This document shows positions 1 through 9,051 of a stretch of 64,000 nucleotides of DNA, piece after piece; positions within the stretch are counted from its first letter, which is position 1, and the number at the start of each line of letters is the position of its first letter. A program made the position numbers and the translations under genes. Below the pieces are notes generated by a model. That model worked only from the letters and a program-made list of their open reading frames with translations, had not been told where the DNA came from and made no database searches. Source of the stretch: Methanonatronarchaeum sp. AMET-Sl (GTDB lineage Archaea > Halobacteriota > Methanonatronarchaeia > Methanonatronarchaeales > Methanonatronarchaeaceae); contig NZ_CP122958.1 of the NCBI RefSeq assembly GCF_029854155.1, forward strand, positions 486,001 through 550,000, written 5' to 3'.

Positions 1-4
1 GGTT

Positions 5-643
5 TTGAAGCCTTCTGAGGACTACACTTTTAAGGTAGGTGTGACAGACCCTAAAGAAGAAGAGATATTTAAGGCTTTAATTGAACCTTTGATCTTTGGA
101 GATGGCTTAATTGAGTTTGATAATGGAAGTTTAGAGGTGAAAGAGATTAGTAGTAATGAAACAAGTTTTGAAGATTTATTTACTAAGGCTGTTGGTTTTG
201 AAAAGCCTGAATTTAGTTTTGAATTTACTTCACCCACTTGCATTAAATTTAAAAATTCATCAATAACTGAAATGTTTCCTCAAAGAGTTAGCGTATTTAA
301 TTCTATAAAATGTAAATGGAATAAGGTTGCTCCTGACAAATACGCTTTAGGTTTATCTAGAGAGGATATTGGTTCGAATTTAATAGAGAAACCTCAACCA
401 AAATCATATAGAACTCATAGTGTTGTTGTGAATAGGGTTTTTGATGAGAATAAAAAACATAAACGCCCTATAATCAGGCAAGGTTTCACTGGCAAATGTA
501 CTTATTCAATCTTTAAAGAAGCTTCTAAAGACATTAAAAATGCCTTAACTTTGTTAGCAATGTTTTCAGAATACTCAGGTGTGGGTAGTGCAGTTTCAAG
601 AGGATGTGGTAGTGTTATAACTGAAATACAGGAGGTTAATTGA
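5..643 (+). CDS. cas6: Cas6 CRISPR RNA endoribonuclease (type I-D locus), left end probably cut by window
   Basis: Processes pre-crRNA by cutting within the repeat. The C-terminal third shows the glycine-rich RNA-binding loop of Cas6 (residues ~190-204, YSGVGSAVSRGCGSV), preceded by a β-strand-rich RAMP-like segment. The frame is open to the window edge and the first usable codon is a TTG at base 5. At 212 aa it is short for Cas6, so the true start probably lies left of base 1. It is the first visible gene of a type I-D operon: a GGAGGT ribosome site at its 3' end serves cas10d 3 nt downstream. The family call rests on the loop and the context; I cannot name the catalytic residues. Confidence 0.72.
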   Translation: MKPSEDYTFKVGVTDPKEEEIFKALIEPLIFGDGLIEFDNGSLEVKEISSNETSFEDLFTKAVGFEKPEFSFEFTSPTCIKFKNSSITEMFPQRVSVFNSIKCKWNKVAPDKYALGLSREDIGSNLIEKPQPKSYRTHSVVVNRVFDENKKHKRPIIRQGFTGKCTYSIFKEASKDIKNALTLLAMFSEYSGVGSAVSRGCGSVITEIQEVN

Positions 644-646
644 AAT

Positions 647-3448
647 ATGGTTAATCCACTTAGAGAAGGTGTATTAGAGGGTGAAAAGGAGATTGAGCAG
701 ATATCAGATGAAAAATCAGTTCTTTTAGAGTTTTATAATGATATTGATCCCTTGTTAAGAGAGGAAGATTGGGGGTACTTATCAGCTAAATCTGTTGAAT
801 TTGGGAAGATCGATCAATCTTTATTGAACCATATTAGGAATGGAGTTTCTTTTTTATCCCAATTTAAAAATGTTCTCAATAAAATTGGAATTAGTTTTGA
901 TCATATAGACCTTAGAAGAACTGTCTCTTTATTTATAATACATGATTTACATAAGCTAGAGAAAAAAGGCTGGGAAAACGAATTTGATATTGATAAAAAA
1001 ACGGTTGAAAGATTCGTTAAAGATTTAAAATTGGATGATTTCTCAGATTTGAGTTTTGAAGATTATTATTCATGCGTAAAAGCCTCGCATCGCTCAAGTA
1101 ATTCTAAATCGGGGAGGTTGACACCTGAATATTCTAGGTTAGCTCCTTTAGTTCGTTTGGCAGATGCTATTGCTTCAAGCCCCTCTCCAGAAGAAGCTGT
1201 TAGTGAGAGAAACCAAAATGTATTAAAAGAAAAATTTGACAATTTGAAACTTAGTTTTCATAAATTAGAGGAAGTAAAAGGAATTTCAACTAATATCTTA
1301 AATCGTGGTATTGCCGATTATTTGATGGATAGAGAATATTATATTTTAACAATTTACGATAATGGATGCCTTTATATTAAAGAAAAAAATACTGAAGGTA
1401 TTGATTTTGATGAAGAGGTTTTTAATGGGATTTACGATAATTTCGTTGAATCTCTGAGAGACTCGCATGAAAACCTAAAAGACCCCAGTAAATTATCAGA
1501 ATCTATAAGTGGTGGCCGTCTCGGGCATTATAACGCTAGTTCTGAATATTATTTTTATTCTGGAATAGAAAACATAATCAAAGGTTTTTGTTTTAAAGGG
1601 TTTAGCGATGCGAATAGTGATAATGATTTGACTGATTCAATGATTTCTGATATAGAATTGGCTGAAAAGATTACTGGAATAGATATTGATAAAAGTGATA
1701 GAACTATCATCGGTTTTGCAAGAATTGTGGCTTCTATTTATAAACAGATTCTATCATTAGAAAATGACCTTGAGATGGGTTTAAAGATATTAGGTGAAAT
1801 ATTTAACGCAGAGAAATCTACTAAAAAATTAATAAAGGCTAATGAAAACCAGAAAAAAAAATTAGCAAAAGGTGGAAAGTGGATTTATTCTATACCTATA
1901 GCTCAAGAGTTTCTTGAATCAAAAATAAATGGAAAAAAAGCAAGTAATGTAGAGTCAGGACCAGTATCAGAATATATAGCAAGAGAAGTTCTTAGTAAAA
2001 TCGATAAAGAAAAAGTTGAAGCAAAATTAATAGGTGACTTTGAAAAAGAAATAAAATCTTTTATCTCCGACGTAGTTATTTTAGATAACACTAAATTTGA
2101 TTTTGAAACCCCAGATATTTTTGATGAGTATGTCTCAAAGAGAACTAGTAAATTATGTTCTATCTGTAATCGTTCAACCTTTGGAAATAAAGGGGATATG
2201 GAATCAAAGAAGTATGAACATGGCTTAAAAGCAGGTTTTAGTAATTACGTCGATTTAGGAGCATCAAAACCAGAAAACCTGCTTTTATGTAAACCATGCC
2301 AAGTTGAATTCGGATTAAGAAACATTGAAACTAACAATCAACAAGAGTATCGTATATTCTATCATTTTATCCCTGATTACTTTTATACCCCTGCAACATG
2401 GAGTATTGCCGAAAATATTGTTCAATTGGTGGGGAACGGTAGGTTACAGGTTTTAAGTATTGCAAATACAGTTATTTCAGAAGAATTTAATAAAGATATA
2501 GAAGAGGATTTTGAAAACCTGGCTGGAGATGAATCTGGCTTAAATATTCTTGAATCTACTATTGGAGAGTTTAAAAACAACTATGGAACTCAAATATTAG
2601 AATATCATAGAAATAGTTCTCAACGGAACCCATTAAATGATACTTCAGTTCACTTTTTAGGGATTTTTACTGGGTTAGTTGCAGCTCAACTTTCAGGTTC
2701 AAGAGTTGTTGTGACAGAGAAACCTATTAACCCTTATCCCTCAACTTCTTTTAAAGAATTTGCTAAGATTGATTGTGGGAAAAACCAGGTTTTAAAGATA
2801 ACTGGAACTACGGTTCCACTTTCAGAGATGGAAGATAGGTTAAAAACCCTTTCTTCAATAATTAGAATCGGTTATTCTATCGAGATGAAGGATTCCTTAT
2901 TTGCTCAACATCTCCGTACTTGTAGAAATAGTGATCTACCGGGTTCATACCTACTAAAGAAGATCCTAAGGAACACCGATGATGGATCCTCAATTATTGG
3001 AAACTATTTAAATGATGCAAATATTATTGATTTAAATTTCGGTGATAGTATGACTAAAAATAAACTGGATAAACTATCTGAACTGGGTTTTAGAATTGCA
3101 ATACCTAAAACCTATAAACCATATGCAGTAGAGAGGCCCTTCCGAGAATCTGTTAAAGCTATTACTAAAGTAGGGGTTGACGATCTGGGTGAACAAGATT
3201 ACAAAAATTTAGTAGCAGGAAAACTCCGTAAAGGGTTGGAAAGAGGTTCTCAGACCTTTTCTAAACCTAAAGAAGAACTTGAAACCGAAAAAGGATGGGG
3301 TGAAAGGATAGATGAATTTGCTGAATATTTCGTTGAAGAAATATTCTATGGTATTTGCGACGGCAATCCAGGGAAACTGAAGAGAAAATCCAATAATCTA
3401 GCAGATGCCTACTATTCAGGTGTATTAAAAAGAAAAAATCAGATTTAA
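647..3448 (+). CDS. cas10d: Cas10d (Csc3), large subunit of type I-D Cascade with HD nuclease domain
   Basis: Large subunit that marks type I-D systems; in this subtype the HD nuclease sits on Cas10d instead of on Cas3. The 933-aa protein has an HD motif at residues ~99-103 (HDLHK), and a following region with SHRSS and RLADAIAS helices typical of HD phosphohydrolase folds. A four-cysteine zinc site sits at ~504-551 (CSIC…CKPC), and the Palm-like remainder is degenerate. Start ATG at 647 follows a GGAGGT at ~631. It is immediately followed by csc2, csc1 and a Cas3 helicase without an HD domain, which confirms the subtype. Confidence 0.9.
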   Translation: MVNPLREGVLEGEKEIEQISDEKSVLLEFYNDIDPLLREEDWGYLSAKSVEFGKIDQSLLNHIRNGVSFLSQFKNVLNKIGISFDHIDLRRTVSLFIIHDLHKLEKKGWENEFDIDKKTVERFVKDLKLDDFSDLSFEDYYSCVKASHRSSNSKSGRLTPEYSRLAPLVRLADAIASSPSPEEAVSERNQNVLKEKFDNLKLSFHKLEEVKGISTNILNRGIADYLMDREYYILTIYDNGCLYIKEKNTEGIDFDEEVFNGIYDNFVESLRDSHENLKDPSKLSESISGGRLGHYNASSEYYFYSGIENIIKGFCFKGFSDANSDNDLTDSMISDIELAEKITGIDIDKSDRTIIGFARIVASIYKQILSLENDLEMGLKILGEIFNAEKSTKKLIKANENQKKKLAKGGKWIYSIPIAQEFLESKINGKKASNVESGPVSEYIAREVLSKIDKEKVEAKLIGDFEKEIKSFISDVVILDNTKFDFETPDIFDEYVSKRTSKLCSICNRSTFGNKGDMESKKYEHGLKAGFSNYVDLGASKPENLLLCKPCQVEFGLRNIETNNQQEYRIFYHFIPDYFYTPATWSIAENIVQLVGNGRLQVLSIANTVISEEFNKDIEEDFENLAGDESGLNILESTIGEFKNNYGTQILEYHRNSSQRNPLNDTSVHFLGIFTGLVAAQLSGSRVVVTEKPINPYPSTSFKEFAKIDCGKNQVLKITGTTVPLSEMEDRLKTLSSIIRIGYSIEMKDSLFAQHLRTCRNSDLPGSYLLKKILRNTDDGSSIIGNYLNDANIIDLNFGDSMTKNKLDKLSELGFRIAIPKTYKPYAVERPFRESVKAITKVGVDDLGEQDYKNLVAGKLRKGLERGSQTFSKPKEELETEKGWGERIDEFAEYFVEEIFYGICDGNPGKLKRKSNNLADAYYSGVLKRKNQI

Positions 3449-3469
3449 AAAAGTTTAATGGTGTATATA

Positions 3470-4390
3470 ATGTCTTTAGAAGAACTTAAAAATAGAACAG
3501 TAGAAGAACTGACCAATAAGCCAGAAAACAACTATGTCTCAATTTTAGTGCTGAGAGAGCTTGAAAGTAATGCTGTGTTCACTACAAACGGAGTAGATGC
3601 TGATATTGGAACAATCTCTATTGAAGAAGAAGAGTACAACCCAGTTCTGATGTTTATGCGTAAACAAAGCGGCAGTGACAGAAGATATGGAAAATCTATG
3701 CAAAGAGAACTGCTAAATGATGTTGAATGCACAATGAACGTTAATGAAATGTGTCAAAAATGTCCAGAATGCGTTTTATTCGGTTCCGCCGCCTCAGAAG
3801 GAGATTACGACATATCTATAACATCTAGAGTGCTTTATGACACCGCATACAGCCTTAGAGATTCAAATGTGGTTGTTGAAGAAAAATTCCAAAATGCACC
3901 AGGAGATAGCTATTCTAAAGAAGCAACTTCAGGTATTAGAGAACCAGATTTCGTTCTTCCTGGAACAATGTTCCCCTCTGTTATAACACTTAAAGACGCT
4001 ACTCCAGAAGAAGTAGCATTCGTTCTCTCAATTACGCTAAAGAATAAAAGATACGGGGCAACTTCAAGCAGACAAGGAAGAACTAAAAACCATATCTTAG
4101 GGATATATCAAGGTAATGAAGAACCAGCATCCAATCTCGCCTTAACTAAAAGAACTATCAATAAACTAGGAAACATCGATGAGATCGTCAAAGAAGATAC
4201 AATTCCAGTGGATAAAGCTAAAAAAGCCGTTAAAAAATCTTTTGATGAAATATTAGAAGAAGAAAACATAGATATGGAAGAATTGGAAAATAAAAAAGAG
4301 ATACTAAAAGATGTAAGAGAAAACATCGAAGAGTACTTAAAAAACCAACAAAAAGCCTCTAAAACCTTTATTGAAAATCAGGTGAGTTAA
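3470..4390 (+). CDS. csc2: Csc2 (Cas7d), type I-D Cascade backbone subunit
   Basis: Cas7-family protein that polymerises along the crRNA in the I-D effector. The sequence has the Csc2 hallmarks: an N-terminal strand VSILVLRELES, a cysteine cluster CQKCPEC at ~94-100 in FGSAASEGDYDI context, and the C-terminal block KNKRYGATSSRQGRTKNHI. I place the start at the ATG at 3470 (MSLEELKN), with GGTG 7 nt upstream. The upstream in-frame ATG at 3458 lacks a ribosome site. The last ~60 residues are a lysine/glutamate-rich helix. The stop is 2 nt from the csc1 start, so translation is probably coupled. Confidence 0.92.
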   Translation: MSLEELKNRTVEELTNKPENNYVSILVLRELESNAVFTTNGVDADIGTISIEEEEYNPVLMFMRKQSGSDRRYGKSMQRELLNDVECTMNVNEMCQKCPECVLFGSAASEGDYDISITSRVLYDTAYSLRDSNVVVEEKFQNAPGDSYSKEATSGIREPDFVLPGTMFPSVITLKDATPEEVAFVLSITLKNKRYGATSSRQGRTKNHILGIYQGNEEPASNLALTKRTINKLGNIDEIVKEDTIPVDKAKKAVKKSFDEILEEENIDMEELENKKEILKDVRENIEEYLKNQQKASKTFIENQVS

Positions 4391-4392
4391 AT

Positions 4393-5088
4393 TTGAAGGC
4401 TTATAGACTGGAGATAGAAACTGAAGGATTTATAAGATTTGCCTCTAGGGAGGTCGGCAGATTAGTCGATACTGGAGATTTCATCTCTAATACCTCCCTA
4501 TATTATGCATTAGGACTGGTCAATTCACCATATATAGATACATTGAAAAAACCAACCTACATAAAAGACACAAATGATATCCATAGAAAGATCTATGTTG
4601 CACCAGCTGTCCCTATAAATGACTTAAAACACACTAATCTCTTGACAACCGTCTCAGGTAACAACTATATCACCCTCAATCTACCTGCGAGCGATTCAAG
4701 AAATGTAATAAACAAGAAAAACTATCCGAAATTAGGTAGTGAAAGAGTTTTAACTCCTCAAAATCGGTTTGAAACTTTTTTAATTGTTAGAGAACCAGAT
4801 TACTCTTTTGATTTACCTAGATACTTCCGGCTAGGTAAAAAAAGAGGCAAAGCAAAGGTTCATTTGGAGGAGATAGATGTTATCGAGAAAACCGGTGTTT
4901 TTAATTTAAACCATCCTATTGGTGTCTATGATACTGATATGGTTCCCTCAGCCAACTTGATTACCAAAAAAATCAGGCCCGTACCACTAATGTTGCAGGC
5001 CAGGTACGAAGGAAAGTATCTTGAATTAAATACAGATAAAGTTAAGAAGATACCAGGTGATATAGGATTTCTAAAACAAAAAAGGTGA
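4393..5088 (+). CDS. csc1: Csc1 (Cas5d), type I-D Cascade subunit
   Basis: Cas5-group protein capping the 5' handle of crRNA in I-D Cascade. The 231-aa sequence begins with a RAMP β-strand (AYRLEIETEGFIRFASREVG) and has the Csc1 pattern SLYYALG near residue 40. The start is TTG at 4393, directly after the csc2 stop, with GGTGAG just upstream. Its stop overlaps the GTG start of the helicase by 4 nt (GTGA). Identity rests on N-terminal similarity and fixed gene order. Confidence 0.88.
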   Translation: MKAYRLEIETEGFIRFASREVGRLVDTGDFISNTSLYYALGLVNSPYIDTLKKPTYIKDTNDIHRKIYVAPAVPINDLKHTNLLTTVSGNNYITLNLPASDSRNVINKKNYPKLGSERVLTPQNRFETFLIVREPDYSFDLPRYFRLGKKRGKAKVHLEEIDVIEKTGVFNLNHPIGVYDTDMVPSANLITKKIRPVPLMLQARYEGKYLELNTDKVKKIPGDIGFLKQKR

Positions 5089-7133
5089 AAATAAAACCTT
5101 TATACCTCAAGGTAGAGAACAAAGATTATTTAGATGAGTTAAAACCATACACCCATCAATTAAAAGTTGAAAAACTAATCAAAAATAACAATAAGAGTTT
5201 TGGATTCAATTTTTCCCCTACTGGTAGCGGTAAAACTTTTTCTTGGTTGAAACCTGCAATTGAAGAAGGATATGGTGTTGTTGCGGTCTATCCCACGAAT
5301 TCTTTGATAGAAGACCAATTTGAGACAGCGAAGAATTTTTGTAAAAGATACTATCCAGAAAAAGATGTTAAAATAACAGTTTTAACTAGAGAATCAGTGA
5401 TTCAAATAAAGAAAAAATTAAAAACAAAAAGTAACGGTAAAGCGGTTGAAAAAATATTAAATAATCTAAACGAACATAACCTGAAAAAAGGCCCATCAAT
5501 TTTATTGACTAATCCAGATATCTTGTTACTTATTTTGAAAGGTATGTATTCCTCTGGACAGTTTATGCGAGGCAATCTTTTTTCTAATAATCTTCTAGTA
5601 GTTGATGAATTTCATTTAGCAGATGTAAAACAGAGAAATGACCTTATTTTCATGGCATCCTATCTAATGGAAGAACCATATTCCAAAATAGAAAATACTT
5701 TATTTCTATCCGCTACTCCTAATAAAGAAATAATAAACAAATTAAGAAATACAATCTCCGGAGATATTGAAGTATTTGAATCTAAAACCTTTTCTTCGAA
5801 ATTTAAAGAATCCAATTGTATAATGCCAGAAGCAGAATTAAATCTTTTCGTATCTGAGTTATTTAAAACAAGTAATCACATAACAGAAAACTACCTCGAA
5901 ACTGTGCTTGAAGTCTGTAAGGATGGAAGAACTGTAATTATGCTTGATGGATTGAAAGAAGTGGATAAAATATACAACTTACTTAAATCCGAATTACCAG
6001 GAAAGAAAGTAAAAAGGATCGATGGTTTCCATAGAGATAAAATTGAGAAAAAACTATCCGAATTTGAAGTATTAGTTAGTAATTCTGCAGTTGAAGTTGG
6101 AATTGATTTCGAAGTTAAAAATATTATTTTCTCAGGATACTCTGATGCTAGATTCATGCAGAGAATCGGTAGATTAAGAAAAACTAGTTCTGATGCAGAA
6201 AACCACATCATAGCTTTAACAGATAAAAACTTAATTAATTCAATTAAAACAGAAAAACCTATAGAAAGAAAAAATCTTGAAGCCTTAGTGAGAGCTAAAT
6301 TAGGTTCCAATAACCGACCTGAATCTTTCACACATACGTACTCAGTGATGGAATGGATACATTTCTATAACAAATTAAGAAATGAGTTAACTAGCTCTGA
6401 ATTTAAAGAAACTGAAGAATTGATTACTAAATTAATTAAAAACTTGTTCTCAACTGATAGGAAAAAGATTACAGATAGATACTTAAAAAAACAAGCTAAA
6501 AAGGTTGTTAAAATAGAGGGGAAGGCAGGGCCTTCAAGTTATTTACGGGATCTTGAAACTTATAGAGGCGATAACTTTCAAGCTCTAGTTTATGACAAAA
6601 CTGAAAATCAGATTAAGACCTATAATTTAAACCACCTCCTTAGATGGGGTGAAGTTGAGTTTCTCAAAAAAGAAAAGCTCCGAGATTTAATTCCTGACTC
6701 TAAAAAAGACAGATTTGACAATCTATCGAGATACATGAATGGTTACTGTTTATATGAAGGATCACTAGAAGAAAACTATAGAAACCTTTGGATTTCTCCA
6801 TATAGCTCCAATTTTTTCATGTCCTATTTAAAAAAATCTAATGAAAACCCCATAATCGAGCCTCAAAATATTTCTGGAATAAGTTTCAGGACCAAACCTG
6901 AAATAAGTTCTATTGATAATCTGAATAAATATACTAAAAACAAAAAAATGGTTGTCAAGGCTTTAAGCGGATCTAAAAATGACATAAGAAATATTTATGG
7001 TGTTTCTGATTACATGATGCTCTATTCTATAAAAACAATGAATACATTACCAAAAATGGTCGCTGCTTTTGGTTTAGATTCTTTTTATTTACACCGGAGA
7101 GTGGTTGATAATCAAATACAAAGAACTAATTAA
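5085..7133 (+). CDS. cas3: Cas3' superfamily 2 helicase of type I-D system (no HD domain)
   Basis: ATP-dependent helicase that unwinds target DNA recruited by I-D Cascade. The 682-aa protein shows Walker A SPTGSGKT at ~44-51, the DEAH-type box DEFH at ~174, LSATP at ~208, and motif VI region QRIGRLRK at ~365. No HD nuclease motif is present, as expected when Cas10d carries it. Start is GTG at 5085, inside the csc1 stop (GTGA). The 3' end overlaps cas4 by 29 nt. The ~300-residue C-terminal part is Cas3 accessory sequence without motifs I recognise. Confidence 0.9.
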   Translation: MKIKPLYLKVENKDYLDELKPYTHQLKVEKLIKNNNKSFGFNFSPTGSGKTFSWLKPAIEEGYGVVAVYPTNSLIEDQFETAKNFCKRYYPEKDVKITVLTRESVIQIKKKLKTKSNGKAVEKILNNLNEHNLKKGPSILLTNPDILLLILKGMYSSGQFMRGNLFSNNLLVVDEFHLADVKQRNDLIFMASYLMEEPYSKIENTLFLSATPNKEIINKLRNTISGDIEVFESKTFSSKFKESNCIMPEAELNLFVSELFKTSNHITENYLETVLEVCKDGRTVIMLDGLKEVDKIYNLLKSELPGKKVKRIDGFHRDKIEKKLSEFEVLVSNSAVEVGIDFEVKNIIFSGYSDARFMQRIGRLRKTSSDAENHIIALTDKNLINSIKTEKPIERKNLEALVRAKLGSNNRPESFTHTYSVMEWIHFYNKLRNELTSSEFKETEELITKLIKNLFSTDRKKITDRYLKKQAKKVVKIEGKAGPSSYLRDLETYRGDNFQALVYDKTENQIKTYNLNHLLRWGEVEFLKKEKLRDLIPDSKKDRFDNLSRYMNGYCLYEGSLEENYRNLWISPYSSNFFMSYLKKSNENPIIEPQNISGISFRTKPEISSIDNLNKYTKNKKMVVKALSGSKNDIRNIYGVSDYMMLYSIKTMNTLPKMVAAFGLDSFYLHRRVVDNQIQRTN

Positions 7134-7665
7134 CGTTTCAAATTTGAATCAGTTTATTTATTGTCCACGTAGATATTGGTATATCAAATTCTATAATACG
7201 ATTGGTAACAATTTCTACAAAAAAGATGGTGAACTCAAACACAAGAATAAGTCAAAAAAAGGTGGCTGGGTTCATGAAGTTTATCTAGATTCCGAAGAGC
7301 TGGGGCTTAAAGGGAAAATAGATATTTTAGAACGAAACGACAAATTAATACCTATAGAGCGAAAACGAGCGGAAGACTATTTTTATAGTGATAAAATACA
7401 GGTTACAGGATACTGTATGTTACTGGAAGATAATATTGATAGAAAAATCAATAAGGGGGTTATCTATCTGTATGGTTCAGACAAAAGAGAGGAAATTGAA
7501 ATAAATGAAGAATTGAGAAATAAAGTTACTCAAACTATTAATCAAATGAGAAACCTTGATAGTAATAATCCTCCAAAATTCGTTGACAACCCTAATAAAT
7601 GTAAGAAATGTTCTACTTTAGGATATTGCATGCCAAAAGAATCTAAAATGCTAGGTGAATCCTAA
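7105..7665 (+). CDS. cas4: Cas4 exonuclease (type I-D adaptation module)
   Basis: RecB-like nuclease that trims prespacers and checks the PAM with Cas1-Cas2. Seen in the 186 aa: N-terminal CPRR cysteine (~21), nuclease residues GKIDIL (~70) and IPIERKRA (~84), a Q-x3-Y motif (QVTGY), and a C-terminal cysteine trio CKKCSTLGYC (~168-177) that with the first cysteine would hold an Fe-S cluster. Start is TTG at 7105, with GGAG at ~7095, inside the end of the helicase gene. The stop abuts the cas1 ATG. Confidence 0.92.
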   Translation: MIIKYKELINVSNLNQFIYCPRRYWYIKFYNTIGNNFYKKDGELKHKNKSKKGGWVHEVYLDSEELGLKGKIDILERNDKLIPIERKRAEDYFYSDKIQVTGYCMLLEDNIDRKINKGVIYLYGSDKREEIEINEELRNKVTQTINQMRNLDSNNPPKFVDNPNKCKKCSTLGYCMPKESKMLGES

Positions 7666-8664
7666 ATGGGGTTGAAATCCGCTGAACAAATATTAAATGA
7701 GTCATCGATTTACATAACGAAACAAGGTAGCCAGATTAGAATAAAAGGAGGTAGAATTAAGGTTTTCGATATCGAAAATGAAGAAGAAATAGGGTCATAT
7801 CCAATCAAAAAGATAGACACTATCAATGTATTTGGAAACATCAATTTCACCACACCTTTCATAACAAAAGCAAGCAGTAATGGTATAACACTAAATTACT
7901 TCACCCAACACGGTAAGTATAAAGGATCATTTATCCCTAAAAAGAACACTATAGCAAGAATAAGGAGAGAACAATATAATCTATCAGATAAACAAAAACT
8001 AAAAATCTCAAAATCCATTATAGAAGGGAAAATAAGAAACTCCATCACGTTATTAAAAAGGAAGAAAATAACCCCACCAAACAAACTAGAAGAAATTATT
8101 GACTCAATAAAAAAAATAAGCGAAATAAACTTACTTCGATCTTATGAAGGACAAGCTGCTGACTTATATTTTAATAAATTAGATGAAGCCTTAATAGATA
8201 GATGGGAATTCAAAAAAAGAAGTAAAAACCCTCCAAAAAATCATATAAACTCCTTATTTTCTTTGACATATACTATGATAAAAAACGAAGTAATAACATC
8301 TTTACGTCAATACAACCTAGATCCGTTTTTAGGAATTATGCATGTCGATAGATATGGAAGACCTGCTCTCGCATTAGACATGATGGAAGAATTAAGACCA
8401 ATTTTCTCCGACGCATTTTCAATCAGGCTAATCAATAGACAAACCCTAACCCATGACTCTTTTAAACAAAATAACCACCTTAAAGAACGAGAATTTAAAA
8501 AATACCTAAAAAAATTCGAAAAATACATGAAAGAAAAAATAACACACCCACATTTCGGATACAAAGTAACAAGGCGAAAATCAACTAGAATGCAAGCAAT
8601 ATTACTAAGAAAAACCATTACTGGAGAAATGAATAAATACCATCCACTAATATTCAAAAAATAA
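7666..8664 (+). CDS. cas1: Cas1 integrase (type I-D locus)
   Basis: Metal-dependent integrase inserting spacers at the leader end. The 332 aa include the β-rich N-domain (ITKQGSQIRIKGGRIKVFDIE) and the helical catalytic domain with SYEGQAADLYF (conserved Glu), IMHVDRYGRPALALDMMEELRPIFSD (conserved His and acidic residues) and a TTRRKS-like basic tail. Start ATG at 7666 directly follows the cas4 stop. cas2 starts 2 nt after its stop. It is distinct in sequence from the second Cas1 at 36006, so the two loci are not recent duplicates. Confidence 0.95.
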   Translation: MGLKSAEQILNESSIYITKQGSQIRIKGGRIKVFDIENEEEIGSYPIKKIDTINVFGNINFTTPFITKASSNGITLNYFTQHGKYKGSFIPKKNTIARIRREQYNLSDKQKLKISKSIIEGKIRNSITLLKRKKITPPNKLEEIIDSIKKISEINLLRSYEGQAADLYFNKLDEALIDRWEFKKRSKNPPKNHINSLFSLTYTMIKNEVITSLRQYNLDPFLGIMHVDRYGRPALALDMMEELRPIFSDAFSIRLINRQTLTHDSFKQNNHLKEREFKKYLKKFEKYMKEKITHPHFGYKVTRRKSTRMQAILLRKTITGEMNKYHPLIFKK

Positions 8665-8665
8665 A

Positions 8666-8932
8666 ATGAGATTAGTAGTAACCTACGACATAAGAAGCGA
8701 TACCAGAAGAAGAAAAGTCTACAAAATACTAGAAAGCTACGGAGCATGGAAACAATACAGCGTTTTCGAACTAGAAATAACAAAAAAAGAAAAAATAGAA
8801 TTAATAGACAGACTATCCCAAAAAATAACCAAAGAAGACAACATCCGAATATACACATTATGCAAAAAATGTGCAAAAGAAATAGAAGAACTAGGCAAAA
8901 AAACAAAAGAAAACAAAGACTTCGTAATATAA
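8666..8932 (+). CDS. cas2: Cas2 (type I-D locus)
   Basis: Small ferredoxin-fold protein forming the Cas1-Cas2 integration complex. At 88 aa it has normal length and shows the family start VVTYDIRSDTRRRKVYKILE with the conserved Asp, then YGAWKQYSVFELEI. It is the last gene of the I-D operon and is followed by the array leader. It is intact, unlike the cas2 of the I-B locus. Confidence 0.95.
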   Translation: MRLVVTYDIRSDTRRRKVYKILESYGAWKQYSVFELEITKKEKIELIDRLSQKITKEDNIRIYTLCKKCAKEIEELGKKTKENKDFVI

Positions 8933-9051
8933 AAAACACACAAAAAACAAACATATATAAAAACATTGGACAACCCCCATCCAAGAAAAAACACACAAAA
9001 AACACAAGAAATAAGGCTTTTTAATACAAAAAGAAAACATCTAACCCCCGC
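8933..9051 (+). promoter_or_regulatory. Leader of CRISPR array 1
   Basis: A-rich spacer between the cas2 stop and the first repeat. It holds a TATA-like ATATATAAAA at ~8952 and another AT block (CTTTTTAATA) at ~9018. Position next to cas2, upstream of perfect repeats and opposite the decayed terminal repeat, marks it as the leader, so array transcription runs on the plus strand. Confidence 0.75.
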